From contig CAIPFE010000060.1 of assembly GCA_903864275.1 (NCBI GenBank), forward strand, positions 62,001 to 126,000: DNA of 64,000 nt. The letters run 5' to 3'. The position numbers and the translations under genes are program-made. The DNA comes from an uncultured Mucilaginibacter sp. Lineage in GTDB: Bacteria > Bacteroidota > Bacteroidia > Sphingobacteriales > Sphingobacteriaceae. The notes beneath the pieces were generated by a model, which made no database searches, was not told where the DNA came from, and was given only the letters and a program-made list of their open reading frames with translations. Positions 34,415 through 44,021 of the stretch are shown here, in pieces (position 1 is the stretch's first letter; each line of letters starts with the position of its first letter).

Positions 34415-34825
34415 ATGAAAAAGCTAACCCTAATTTTTACAGTAATGCTGGCACTAACAATGTCGTTAACAGTTAAAGCGCAAACAGCTGCTCCTGCCAC
34501 TGCCGCTGCTACTACAACTACTGCCGACTATTTCGCGGGTAAATGGAACGTAATAGTAATGGGCACGCCCGGCGGCGATGCGAAGATGACCTTCGTTTTT
34601 GAAAGAAAAGATGGCAAGTTAACAGGCGCGGTTCAGGATTCTACCGGCAAAGAAATGTCAAAAATCAGCCAGGTCGACGAAAAAGATAAAACAATAACCG
34701 CCGCCTTTAAGGCCCAGGACTATGATGTTACCGTTACACTGGAGCCGGTAGACGATGACCATGTTAAGGGTAGCCTGATGGGTATGTTTGATGCCAAGGG
34801 TGTGCGCGTAAAAGAAACTAAATAA
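34415..34825 (+). CDS. Small secreted protein of unknown function
   Basis: A 136-residue protein with a signal peptide ending VKAQ, an Ala/Thr-rich linker, then a compact beta-rich domain (YFAGKWNVIVMGTPGGDAKM, FERKDGKLTGAVQDSTG, DHVKGSLMGMFDAKGVRVKE). The pattern suggests a small lipocalin-like barrel. I do not assign a family. It is the first gene behind the B/D operators and lies 23 bases before the GH3 gene, so it is probably made with the sugar-degrading enzymes. Confidence 0.75.
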   Translation: MKKLTLIFTVMLALTMSLTVKAQTAAPATAAATTTTADYFAGKWNVIVMGTPGGDAKMTFVFERKDGKLTGAVQDSTGKEMSKISQVDEKDKTITAAFKAQDYDVTVTLEPVDDDHVKGSLMGMFDAKGVRVKETK

Positions 34826-34848
34826 TCGATTAATTTATCAAAACAGAT

Positions 34849-37206
34849 ATGAAAAAATTACTTATTACGGGCGCAGCGCTAGCGGCATTGCTTTTTATCG
34901 GGCAAGCTGTGTTTGCACAAGGGAATTTGCCCCAGTTCGGTAAAGACCCGGTGAAAGAGATCATAAAGCATATGACCCTGGAAGATAAGGTGAAGATAGT
35001 TGTAGGCAAAGGCTTTTCATTACCCGGTCTTAACATGGGCTCCAATGATGATACCCCCGATAAAATTTTCGCCGTTTCGGGCCATACCATCCCGATAGCA
35101 AAGTTCGGCATACCATCCGTAAGCATGGCCGATGGGCCCTCAGGTATTCACCGGTGGGCGATGACCGCTAAGGACTCGGCAAACAACGCTTTTTCTACTG
35201 CATGGCCGGTCGGTACGCTGCTGGCATCAAGCTGGGATACTACATTAATACATAAAGTAGGCGTTGCATTCGGCGAAGAAATTAAAGCTTACGGTATCGA
35301 CTTTATTTTAGGCCCGGGCGCTAATATCCACCGTAACCCGCTTGGCGGGCGTAACTTTGAATATTATTCGGAAGACCCGCTGATATCAGGATCATCAGCT
35401 GCAGCGATTATTAATGGTATACAATCGCAGGGTGTGGGCGCTACGCTGAAACATTTTGCGGCAAATAACCAGGAAACCAATCGCAATTCGGTTAACGAGA
35501 TCATCAGCGAACGTGCGTTGCGCGAAATATACCTGCGTAATTTCGAGATCGCGGTAAAGAAATCCCAGCCATGGACAATAATGAGCTCCTATAACCTGGT
35601 CAACGGCACTTACACTTCGGAAAGCAATGACCTGATCACCAAAATACTGCGCGACGACTGGGGCTTTAAAGGCTTTGTGATGACCGACTGGTTCGGCGGC
35701 AAAGATGCCGTGGCCCAAATTCAGGCCGGCAACAACCTGCTGATGCCTGGTTCGCCGACACAGATCAAAGCTTTGATGGAAGCGGTAAAAAGCGGAAAGC
35801 TTTCGGAAGCAGTGCTTGATAAAAACGTTGAAGGTATTTTGAATACCATGTTAAAAACACTTATCGGTAAGGGCTACGACTATCCGAACAAAGCCGACCT
35901 GAAGGCCCATGCCCGCGTAGCAAGAATGGCAGCTGCGGAAAGTATGGTTTTATTGAAAAATACAGGCAATGCGCTTCCTGCCAAAAGCGAAGTTTCTGTT
36001 GCACTTTTCGGTACGCATGGATATGATCTGATCGCGGGCGGCACCGGCAGCGGTGATGTGAATAAACCTTACGCCATATCGCTGGCCGACGGACTTGCAA
36101 ATGCCGGCTACAAGGTTGATGCCGATCTCGAAAAAAGCTATAAAGATTACCTGAGTGATTACGCGGCAAAACATCCCAAAAAAGGTCTGCTGCAGGAAAT
36201 AATGAACCCCACCCCATTTGCCCCTGAGTATACAGTTGACGGAGGTAGTGCGGCCCAAAAGGCAGATGCCTCGGATATAGCTATCGTGTATATCGGCAGA
36301 AATGCAGGCGAAGGCAATGATCGGAAAATAGACGGTGACTATAAACTAACCAGCCAGGAAGAGGATCTGGTAACCCAGGTTTCAACCGCTTTCCATGCAA
36401 AACATAAACCGGTTATAGCTGTGCTGAATATCGGCGGTGTGATTGATGTTACCACTTTCCGCGACAAGGTTGACGCGATATTGCTTGCCTGGGAACCGGG
36501 AGAGGAAGGCGGCAACGCCATTGCTGATGTTTTGAGCGGAAAAGTAAACCCTTCGGGTAAACTGGCGACTACGTTCCCGGCTTCTTACAGCGATGTGCCC
36601 TCTGCTAAAAACTTCCCGGGTAAGGAATTTCCTGAAAAAGCCACCATGAGTGTGGTTGGCAGGTCGGTACCGGCGGAGGTTACTTACCAGGAAGGCATTT
36701 ACGTAGGCTACCGTTATTATAACACCTTTAAGGTAAAACCTGCTTACGAGTTTGGGTATGGCCTTTCGTATACTAGCTTCGCCTATGCGCACCTGGCATT
36801 GAGCAGCCCGGCGTTTAACAGGAAATTGACAGCTACCGTTACTATCACCAATACCGGTAAGGTAGCCGGCAAGGAAGTCGCAGAACTTTACCTGGCAGCT
36901 CCGAAAGGCAAACTGGATAAACCATCAGAGGAATTAAAAGGATTTGCAAAAACAAGATTGCTGAAACCGGGCGAATCACAAACGCTGACCTTTACATTGA
37001 ATGCTAAAGATCTGGCTTCCTTCAACACCGGCAAAACGGCCTGGATTGCTGATGCAGGAAAATATGTGGTAAAGATCGGCGCTTCGAGCGAGGATATAAG
37101 ATTGAGCAAACCATTTACATTAGCCAAAACCCTGGTAGTTGAAAAAGATCATAAAGCTTTGGCGCCGCAGGTGGCTATTGACGAGTTGAAAAACAGCAAC
37201 CGCTGA
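34849..37206 (+). CDS. GH3 family glycoside hydrolase (beta-glucosidase/xylosidase-like)
   Basis: A 785-residue exported enzyme (signal ending VFAQ). The N-terminal barrel carries the GH3 features: MADGPSGIHRW, LGPGANIHRNPLGGRNFEYY, KHFAANNQETNR, and the nucleophile Asp280 in GFVMTDWFGG. A second alpha/beta domain and a C-terminal fibronectin-like domain (VTITNTGKVAGKEVAELYL) follow. GH3 enzymes release glucose, xylose or arabinose from the non-reducing end. It lies 5 bases before the esterase gene. The exact linkage is not readable. Confidence 0.93.
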   Translation: MKKLLITGAALAALLFIGQAVFAQGNLPQFGKDPVKEIIKHMTLEDKVKIVVGKGFSLPGLNMGSNDDTPDKIFAVSGHTIPIAKFGIPSVSMADGPSGIHRWAMTAKDSANNAFSTAWPVGTLLASSWDTTLIHKVGVAFGEEIKAYGIDFILGPGANIHRNPLGGRNFEYYSEDPLISGSSAAAIINGIQSQGVGATLKHFAANNQETNRNSVNEIISERALREIYLRNFEIAVKKSQPWTIMSSYNLVNGTYTSESNDLITKILRDDWGFKGFVMTDWFGGKDAVAQIQAGNNLLMPGSPTQIKALMEAVKSGKLSEAVLDKNVEGILNTMLKTLIGKGYDYPNKADLKAHARVARMAAAESMVLLKNTGNALPAKSEVSVALFGTHGYDLIAGGTGSGDVNKPYAISLADGLANAGYKVDADLEKSYKDYLSDYAAKHPKKGLLQEIMNPTPFAPEYTVDGGSAAQKADASDIAIVYIGRNAGEGNDRKIDGDYKLTSQEEDLVTQVSTAFHAKHKPVIAVLNIGGVIDVTTFRDKVDAILLAWEPGEEGGNAIADVLSGKVNPSGKLATTFPASYSDVPSAKNFPGKEFPEKATMSVVGRSVPAEVTYQEGIYVGYRYYNTFKVKPAYEFGYGLSYTSFAYAHLALSSPAFNRKLTATVTITNTGKVAGKEVAELYLAAPKGKLDKPSEELKGFAKTRLLKPGESQTLTFTLNAKDLASFNTGKTAWIADAGKYVVKIGASSEDIRLSKPFTLAKTLVVEKDHKALAPQVAIDELKNSNR

Positions 37207-37211
37207 ATGCC

Positions 37212-38117
37212 ATGAAAATAAGAAACCTGCTGACCGTTGCTCTCTACTTAATACTGGCGTCAACAATAGAGGCCGTCGGTCAGCAGGTAATGCCATTATA
37301 CGATGGTAAAATTCCAAACTCAATAGATAAACCCGATCAGGAACGTGGAACCGACAGATTGACAAAAGTGTCGAGGCCAACGTTAACCGTTTTTGCGCCG
37401 CTGAATGGGAAAGCGAACGGAACGGCAATAATTATCTGCCCCGGCGGCGGATACCTTGCTTTATCCATAAAAACAGAGGGATATGATGTCGCAAAAAAAC
37501 TTGATTCGCTGGGAATAACCGCTTTTGTATTAAAGTACCGCCTTCCCAGCGATTCATCCATGATCGATAAGTCGATTGGCCCGTTGCAAGACGTCCAAAG
37601 AGCCATCATGCTTGTTAAAATGCATGCAGGGGAATACCATATCGATACTGCTAAGATCGGTATAATGGGATTTTCTGCCGGCGGTCACGTGGCGTCATCT
37701 GCCGGGACACATTTTAACCGGTCGTTTATCGACAACCCAATGGGCATCAATTTAAGGCCGGCCTTTATGATCCTTGCCTACCCGGTGATAAGCTTTACGG
37801 ATTCTATCGGTTTCAAAATTTCCCGGAACGTGCTGCTGGGTAAAAATGCAGGTATTTCCCAGATTACTTTTTTTTCGAACGAATTGCAGGTTGACAAAAA
37901 TACCCCCCCTGCTTTTCTAATACAAGCGGAGGACGATGAGCTCGTATCGGTAAAAAACAGCATTGTATTTTACCTGGCCCTCCAAAAAAATAAAATTCCT
38001 GCCGGACTTCATATTTTTCCCAAAGGCAAGCACGCCTTTGTGCTGGAACCGGCAAAATCAAATTGGTTTAGTTACTGCGCCCAATGGTTGCAGGAAAATG
38101 GATGGATAAAACAATGA
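37212..38117 (+). CDS. Secreted alpha/beta hydrolase (acetyl-xylan-esterase-like)
   Basis: A 301-residue protein with a signal peptide. The oxyanion-hole motif is CPGGGYLALS, the nucleophile is Ser155 in GFSAGGH, the acid is in QAEDDELV and the base is the His of GKHAFV. This type in Bacteroidota often deacetylates plant hemicellulose, and it sits among glycoside hydrolases here. It starts 5 bases after the GH3 stop, so it is co-transcribed. Confidence 0.88.
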   Translation: MKIRNLLTVALYLILASTIEAVGQQVMPLYDGKIPNSIDKPDQERGTDRLTKVSRPTLTVFAPLNGKANGTAIIICPGGGYLALSIKTEGYDVAKKLDSLGITAFVLKYRLPSDSSMIDKSIGPLQDVQRAIMLVKMHAGEYHIDTAKIGIMGFSAGGHVASSAGTHFNRSFIDNPMGINLRPAFMILAYPVISFTDSIGFKISRNVLLGKNAGISQITFFSNELQVDKNTPPAFLIQAEDDELVSVKNSIVFYLALQKNKIPAGLHIFPKGKHAFVLEPAKSNWFSYCAQWLQENGWIKQ

Positions 38118-38246
38118 TAGAAGCTTCAAAAAGACTATTGGCAACTAGTCCGTAGGTTGCAGTGGATACTTTAAAATGGCCGGATATAAAGTGACGAATT
38201 ATTATATATGTGTCGAAAATATTACCGTAACATAAAACTTAAAAAA

Positions 38247-38606
38247 ATGAGAAAATCATCTTACATGTTACTATTACTTGCATTGTTTTCATGCAAGCAA
38301 AAGCCGCTCAGTAAATCGGATTACATGCAAAGAGCACTGCAAAGCGATGACTATAAAATTGTGCTTTCTAATGTTAAAAGGGTTCAGGATAGTTTGGATG
38401 TATTGAAAAAACGACCGATAGACACCAATGCGGTTATTTATGAATATAATACTATAATTCCCAGCTCAATAATGGACGTAAAGACATTGTCGCAAGTAGA
38501 AATTGGGATGAAAAAAGACACAGATTTTCTAAAGTCAGCACAAACATATATAGCCAACAAAATGGCCAAAGATCATCAGGATTCAATTTCCAAGGTTAAA
38601 CCATAA
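38247..38606 (+). CDS. Small lipoprotein of unknown function
   Basis: A 119-residue protein from the ATG at 38247 (MRKSSYMLLLLALFSCKQK): a lipoprotein signal with lipidated Cys. An ATG 13 codons upstream gives a poor signal and is rejected. The mature part is charged and helical with no motif I recognise. It lies between the esterase and GH39 genes with gaps of about 130 bases on each side, so co-transcription is possible but not certain. Confidence 0.6.
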   Translation: MRKSSYMLLLLALFSCKQKPLSKSDYMQRALQSDDYKIVLSNVKRVQDSLDVLKKRPIDTNAVIYEYNTIIPSSIMDVKTLSQVEIGMKKDTDFLKSAQTYIANKMAKDHQDSISKVKP

Positions 38607-38747
38607 GAATTAACCCGTTCCTAACTCACCGGCCAAAAGGGTTTTCCAAAAAAACGGGCAAGACCACCGGTTTGAGATATAATGCGCAATGGCTCCGGCA
38701 AAATAGATAGAAAAAACAATGGTCAACTATATAAAAATCATTAAACA

Positions 38748-40316
38748 ATGAAAAAGCAGGTAACTCTTATACAAATCTTGTTTTTCCTTTTATTAGGAGC
38801 GGCGCGCGCGCAAACCCGCACTATCACCATTGATGTAACCAAACCCAATGGCGAACTGAATACTTTTTTTAACGAATGTGTTGGTGCGGGCAGGGCCAAT
38901 GAAGGGTTAAGGGCTGATTGGCAGCGTCAGCTCCGCATCGCAAAAGAAGAGCTCGGCTTTCGATACATCCGTATGCATGGTATACTTCACGATGATATGG
39001 GCGTTTACTTTGAAGACGGAGCGGGGAAGCCAACTTATAACTGGCAGTATATTGATGAGTTATATGATTTTTTGATCAGTATTAAAGTGAGGCCATTTGT
39101 AGAATTCGGGTTTATGCCGAAAGCACTGGCAAGCAAACCTACTACGCTTTCATTTTGGTTTTGGAGACCCAACGTTTCCCCGCCTAAAGATTACGGCAAG
39201 TGGGACGACCTGATAAAGGCATTGGTTCGCCACTGGACAGAGCGCTATGGTGAGGCTGAAGTAAAACAATGGTATTTTGAAGTTTGGAATGAACCGAACT
39301 TAAAAAATATATTCTGGGCGGGCGACCAGGATGAATATTTCCGCTTATATAAAGAAACCGCAAATGCTGTAAAGACCGTTTCAACAAATTACCGGGTTGG
39401 TGGCCCAGCGACCGCAGGTAATGCCTGGATCCCGGAGTTTATTAATTATTGTGCGACAAACAAGGTGCCGGTAGATTTCGTTAGCACGCACTGCTACGGG
39501 AACGATACGTTTATAAAGCTAAGCGACAATGATTCAACCATCGCGAATAGCCGGAAAGATGCTGTATCCGGGGATGTGAAAAAATCGAGAATAAAGATCA
39601 GCCAGTCTTCAATGCCTAACCTGGAATTGCATTACACCGAGTGGAATTCATCATCATCATTTGATGATCAAATTCATGATCATTACCGGCAGGCGGCTTA
39701 TATATTAGAGAAAGTAAAAAGGATCGGGAATGTGGCAAACTCCTTCTCCTACTGGACATTTACCGACATTTTTGAAGAAGAAGGCCCGAGAAAAACGCCA
39801 TTTCATGGTGGATTTGGCTTGATCAATTACCAGGATATCAAAAAGCCGGCGTTTTACGCCTACCGGTACCTGAATCTTTTAGGCAAACGGGAACTGCAAA
39901 ATGCCGATACCTCATCATGGATATGCCGCGATAACAAAGGCAATGTGCAGGTTTTGCTATACGATTTTACCGACAAAGTTTTGCGCAGCAGAGCGGAGAG
40001 TAAAGAATTTTATTCAAAAACTGTTCCGCCAAAAAGGAAAGGGAAAGTCAATCTCGTTTACAAAAACCTAATGCCCGGCAAATACACGATGACTGCATAT
40101 AAAACCGGCTATGGCGTAAACGACCCTTACAGCAGTTACCTGGGATTAGGCGCCCCATCTCAGCTGACCAAAAAGGAAGTAGAATCGATAAAACAAAAAG
40201 ATAATGATATCCCAATTATGAGTAAAACAGTTGTCGTTAGCGCCAAAAAGGCCACAGAGGAAAGTTTTGATCTGTTTGAAAATGATGTCATTCTTGTCAC
40301 CTTTAAGAAGATTTGA
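38748..40316 (+). CDS. GH39 family glycoside hydrolase (beta-xylosidase-like)
   Basis: A 522-residue protein with a signal peptide (IQILFFLLLGAARAQ). It matches GH39: FRYIRMHGILHDDMGVYFED, the acid/base Glu182 in EVWNEPNLKN, and the nucleophile Glu298 in HYTEWNSSSS, followed by SYWTFTDIFEE. GH39 includes beta-xylosidases and alpha-iduronidases; the xylosidase type is likely given the neighbouring esterase and GH3. It precedes the GH106-like gene by about 30 bases. Confidence 0.92.
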   Translation: MKKQVTLIQILFFLLLGAARAQTRTITIDVTKPNGELNTFFNECVGAGRANEGLRADWQRQLRIAKEELGFRYIRMHGILHDDMGVYFEDGAGKPTYNWQYIDELYDFLISIKVRPFVEFGFMPKALASKPTTLSFWFWRPNVSPPKDYGKWDDLIKALVRHWTERYGEAEVKQWYFEVWNEPNLKNIFWAGDQDEYFRLYKETANAVKTVSTNYRVGGPATAGNAWIPEFINYCATNKVPVDFVSTHCYGNDTFIKLSDNDSTIANSRKDAVSGDVKKSRIKISQSSMPNLELHYTEWNSSSSFDDQIHDHYRQAAYILEKVKRIGNVANSFSYWTFTDIFEEEGPRKTPFHGGFGLINYQDIKKPAFYAYRYLNLLGKRELQNADTSSWICRDNKGNVQVLLYDFTDKVLRSRAESKEFYSKTVPPKRKGKVNLVYKNLMPGKYTMTAYKTGYGVNDPYSSYLGLGAPSQLTKKEVESIKQKDNDIPIMSKTVVVSAKKATEESFDLFENDVILVTFKKI

Positions 40317-40346
40317 ATGCGCCTGTTGTAAATAATTAGTATGGTT

Positions 40347-43208
40347 ATGAAAATCTTTAAAACCCTTGTCGTGCTGTTTATGGCTATCCCGGCATCGTTA
40401 TTCGCACAGGTTGGTCAGAAGAGCAAGGTGGAACACTGGTTCCCAAAGTTCGATTTTGATCCGGCCGTTTTTCAAAAGCCGCCTATTGAATTTGCACCGT
40501 TCGCCCGCTGGTGGTGGCCGGGAAATAATGTGGATACAACTGAATTAAAAAGAGAGATCAAGCTGTTTGCCGACAATGACTTTGGGGGTGTAGAAGTACA
40601 GCCATTAAACCTGTTTGTACCAGGAACAGCGGAGGCGCGTGCGAAGGCAGTAACCTGGGATACGCCTGATTATTATGCTAATTTAATTGCCGTGATGCAG
40701 GAGGCCCGTAAACGGGGTATCACTGTAGATATGACCGACGGCAGCGGCTGGCCACCCGGAGGGTCTTTCCTTTCTGCGGATGACGGATTTATAACATTGG
40801 AATCTGCGTTTGTTGACTTGGCAAGTAGTATCAATAATGCTTTTCCCTTGCCCACAATCACCAACACTAGCGCCAGCCCTTCACGATTGGTTGCGGTGCT
40901 TGCTGCTAAAACTTTGCCAAAAAAGGCAGGTGATAAAACCAGTACTATCCCGTTGGACCAATCGTCGGTTATTGTTGTTGCCCAATTTGTAAAGCACGAT
41001 TCCCTGTATTGGAAAGCCCCGGCCGGCAACTGGAAACTCATCGCCTTCTGGAGTAAGCCCTCCACGCAAAAAACGATGACGGCATCCCCCACCCAGGGAC
41101 CGGTGATGAACCACCTCGATTCGACCAAAGTGCTGAAAAGTTATAAGCATTTATTTGGGGAAAGAACAGGCCTGGCGCCTTATTTCGGCAACCCCATGCG
41201 TTCGGTTTTTAACGATAGCTATGAGTTTGCTGTTGACCGGCATTATTCCTATGGATTTATTGATTATTTCAGAAAGCACAGGGGATACGATATTACCCCA
41301 TGGCTACCTGCCGAAACGCAAAGAGGATATAATTATGTGACTTATATGCGGCCGAAAACAGATCCTGACTTTGTTTTTTCGGAGCAGGATTGGCGGCTAA
41401 AATACGACTATGACCTTACGATAAGCGAATTGCTTGGCGAGCAGTTCATCAAAGCCAGCAGCGACTGGCTGGAACAGCAAGGTTTACTGCACAGGACACA
41501 GGCGTACGGTTTAAATATGGACATGATGGCCCAGGCCGGCCTCGCCTCGATACCCGAAACAGAAAGCATGCTTGGCCCGGAGGCGAACTTAAAGATAATG
41601 ACCTCGGGCGGGCATTTGTATAACCGCCCCATCGAGACATCTGAATCTGTTGTATTTCAAGGCAGGGCGTATACTACTACGCCCCAAAAAATTAAAATTG
41701 TTGCCGACAAGTTGTTTGCGGCAGGTGTAAACCAAATCATTTATCACGGCGTGCCATACCATTACACACCTGTTGAACTTGGTCCGGAGGGATGGTACCC
41801 GTTCTCTTCTACTTTAGTTCCGGGCATGAACTTTTCCTCTAATTTAGGCGAAGGGAATATTTTCTGGAAAGACCAAAAGGATGTAAACGAATACATCAAT
41901 CGCACACAATACGCTTTACGTTCCGGAAAAGTCCATGCCGATGTACTCATCTATTTCCCTTTTATGGATGTTGACAATATGCCTGCTAATCCCGAAGAAA
42001 TATTGGCCGATGGGTATTTGCCCGGTGTTGAGGGCCCATTACCACCTGCAGGTGCGGCAAAAAACGCAGCAAAAGAGGCCTGGGCAAAACAGGTTTATCC
42101 GCTCATCAATCAACTGGAAGCAAATGGCATTACCTGGGATTGGGTAAATGACCTGTCCATACAAGACGCTCAATTGACCAGTGCGAAGAAAATCTATATC
42201 CGCGGGAATATTTACCAGGCGCTGGTTTTGGCGGACGATTCCATTATCCAGGTTAAAACCGCGCAGAAAATAAACCAGCTGGCTGCAAACGGGATGAACT
42301 TTATAGCCACCGGCAACTTGCCCCGAATGCAGCCGTCTTATTTAAACTGGGCGGTCAATGATAAAAAAACAGTGCAATTTATTACCTCCGCACTAAAGGC
42401 GAAAAGCAGCAGGTATATAAAAAGCGGGGCTGACTTAAATGCCTGGATAAAAGGTTTGCATCATTCCGTTTCCTTCAACGGCGAATATCATTTTACAAGG
42501 GAAGTACAACGCGATATGAGCGATGGCAGCCGCATCCAGTTTATCTGGAATAAGAGTGATCAATGGCAAACGCTTTCCCTAACGCTTAATAATATCTACA
42601 AAAGTAGTTTTTGGGTGAATGCTAATGCCGGGACAATTGTGAAAAATCACAGTTCTGTTATCACCTATCGAATGGCGCCGTACGGTTCTATTGTTTTATT
42701 CGCTTCAACGCGAAACGATGTGCCGGTTAAACGCTCGACAGGATTTGTAGTTGAAACTGATCAATCTAAAGCTGTTATATCTCTCGATCATTGGAATTTA
42801 AAAGCCGATAGCCTCGATCTAAAAAATACGCAGCTGTTTGATTGGAGAACGAACGAAACGCTTAAATATTCGTCTGCCGAAGGGGTTTATACATCTTCTT
42901 TTCCGTGGAACGATGCCAACTCCTTGTCCCATTTCTATCTTGACCTTGGTAACGTTTATTTTACCGCAGAAGTGTACGTAAACGGCAAGTTTGCAGGTAA
43001 ACGCGTGTTTGCACCTTATATACTTGATATAACTTCCTTCCTGGTGCAGGGTGAAAACAAAATAGAAGTACGGGTAACAACAGGACAATTGAATGGGTTT
43101 ATCGGCAAGGCAAAATTGGGCGACAGCCATTATAAGCAATTTAAGAACAAGGAGGACCAATTGATGGCCGCGGGGCTGGCGGGTCCTGTAGTAATAAGAG
43201 AAAAATGA
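40347..43208 (+). CDS. GH106-like glycoside hydrolase (alpha-L-rhamnosidase type)
   Basis: A 953-residue exported protein (MKIFKTLVVLFMAIPASLFAQ; an ATG two codons earlier is possible). The early motif FAPFARWWWPGNNVDTTELK, then DNDFGGVEVQPL, DMTDGSGWPPGG and SYEFAVD are typical of large rhamnosidases of family GH106 and their relatives. A C-terminal galactose-binding-like domain (FYLDLGNVYFTAEVYVNGKF) is present. It probably removes rhamnose from pectin or from arabinogalactan side chains. Its stop overlaps the next start by ATGA. Confidence 0.85.
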   Translation: MKIFKTLVVLFMAIPASLFAQVGQKSKVEHWFPKFDFDPAVFQKPPIEFAPFARWWWPGNNVDTTELKREIKLFADNDFGGVEVQPLNLFVPGTAEARAKAVTWDTPDYYANLIAVMQEARKRGITVDMTDGSGWPPGGSFLSADDGFITLESAFVDLASSINNAFPLPTITNTSASPSRLVAVLAAKTLPKKAGDKTSTIPLDQSSVIVVAQFVKHDSLYWKAPAGNWKLIAFWSKPSTQKTMTASPTQGPVMNHLDSTKVLKSYKHLFGERTGLAPYFGNPMRSVFNDSYEFAVDRHYSYGFIDYFRKHRGYDITPWLPAETQRGYNYVTYMRPKTDPDFVFSEQDWRLKYDYDLTISELLGEQFIKASSDWLEQQGLLHRTQAYGLNMDMMAQAGLASIPETESMLGPEANLKIMTSGGHLYNRPIETSESVVFQGRAYTTTPQKIKIVADKLFAAGVNQIIYHGVPYHYTPVELGPEGWYPFSSTLVPGMNFSSNLGEGNIFWKDQKDVNEYINRTQYALRSGKVHADVLIYFPFMDVDNMPANPEEILADGYLPGVEGPLPPAGAAKNAAKEAWAKQVYPLINQLEANGITWDWVNDLSIQDAQLTSAKKIYIRGNIYQALVLADDSIIQVKTAQKINQLAANGMNFIATGNLPRMQPSYLNWAVNDKKTVQFITSALKAKSSRYIKSGADLNAWIKGLHHSVSFNGEYHFTREVQRDMSDGSRIQFIWNKSDQWQTLSLTLNNIYKSSFWVNANAGTIVKNHSSVITYRMAPYGSIVLFASTRNDVPVKRSTGFVVETDQSKAVISLDHWNLKADSLDLKNTQLFDWRTNETLKYSSAEGVYTSSFPWNDANSLSHFYLDLGNVYFTAEVYVNGKFAGKRVFAPYILDITSFLVQGENKIEVRVTTGQLNGFIGKAKLGDSHYKQFKNKEDQLMAAGLAGPVVIREK

Positions 43209-44014
43209 AAGCTCAAAATAAAGTGATCGTTGTAACCGGCGGCGGCAGCGGTATGGGCCGCGAACTGGTATTGAACCTGCTTGCCAAAGGCGCTAAAGTT
43301 GCCGCCATAGATATTAACGAAAACTCGTTGCAGGAAACCGCTAAACTGGCTGGCAGCAATGCCGCATCGCTAAGTGTGTTTGTAACCGATATTACCGACA
43401 GGTCAGCGGTAGAAGGCCTTTTGGAAAAAGTAACCGGCAAATTTGGCCATGTGGACGGTATCATCAACAACGCCGGGATCATTCAGCCATTTATAAAAGT
43501 AAATGACCTGAGCTATGAGGCGATTGAACGGGTAATGAATATCAACTTCTATGGTACGCTGTATTTAATCAAAACGTTTTTGCCGCACCTGCTTACCCGG
43601 CCGGAGGCCCATATTGTGGACATCTCCAGCATGGGCGGTTTTTTACCTGTGCCTGGCCAAACTATTTATGGGGCGTCAAAGGCAGCGGTAAAATTGCTGA
43701 CAGAAGGGCTACACTCTGAATTGACTAATACAAATGTGAAGGTCACCGTGGTGTTTCCGGGTGGCGTCCGTACCAACATCATGTCTAATTCAGGCCTTGC
43801 CGACAGGATGGGGTCTTCATCCGCAAAAGGTGCACAAAAGATACTTTCTGCTGATAAAGCCGCAGCTATCATTATTGAAGGGATGGAGCAAAACCGTTAC
43901 CGTGTATTAGTAGGTAAAGATGCTAAAATGATGGACCTGCTTTATCGCCTCAACCCCGCGTATGCCGCTGGGCTTATCGCGAAAAAAATGGGTACATTGC
44001 TTTCCTCAAAATAA
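43205..44014 (+). CDS. SDR family oxidoreductase (classical)
   Basis: A 269-residue protein with TGGGSGMGRELVLNLL for cofactor binding, NNAGIIQPF, the catalytic Ser in VDISSMGG and YGASKAA as YxxxK. It has no signal peptide. It overlaps the preceding glycosidase stop (ATGA) and is 7 bases before the second GH2, so it is part of the sugar-degradation transcript. It may oxidise or reduce a released sugar or an unrelated compound. Confidence 0.9.
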   Translation: MKAQNKVIVVTGGGSGMGRELVLNLLAKGAKVAAIDINENSLQETAKLAGSNAASLSVFVTDITDRSAVEGLLEKVTGKFGHVDGIINNAGIIQPFIKVNDLSYEAIERVMNINFYGTLYLIKTFLPHLLTRPEAHIVDISSMGGFLPVPGQTIYGASKAAVKLLTEGLHSELTNTNVKVTVVFPGGVRTNIMSNSGLADRMGSSSAKGAQKILSADKAAAIIIEGMEQNRYRVLVGKDAKMMDLLYRLNPAYAAGLIAKKMGTLLSSK

Positions 44015-44021
44015 ATCGGCT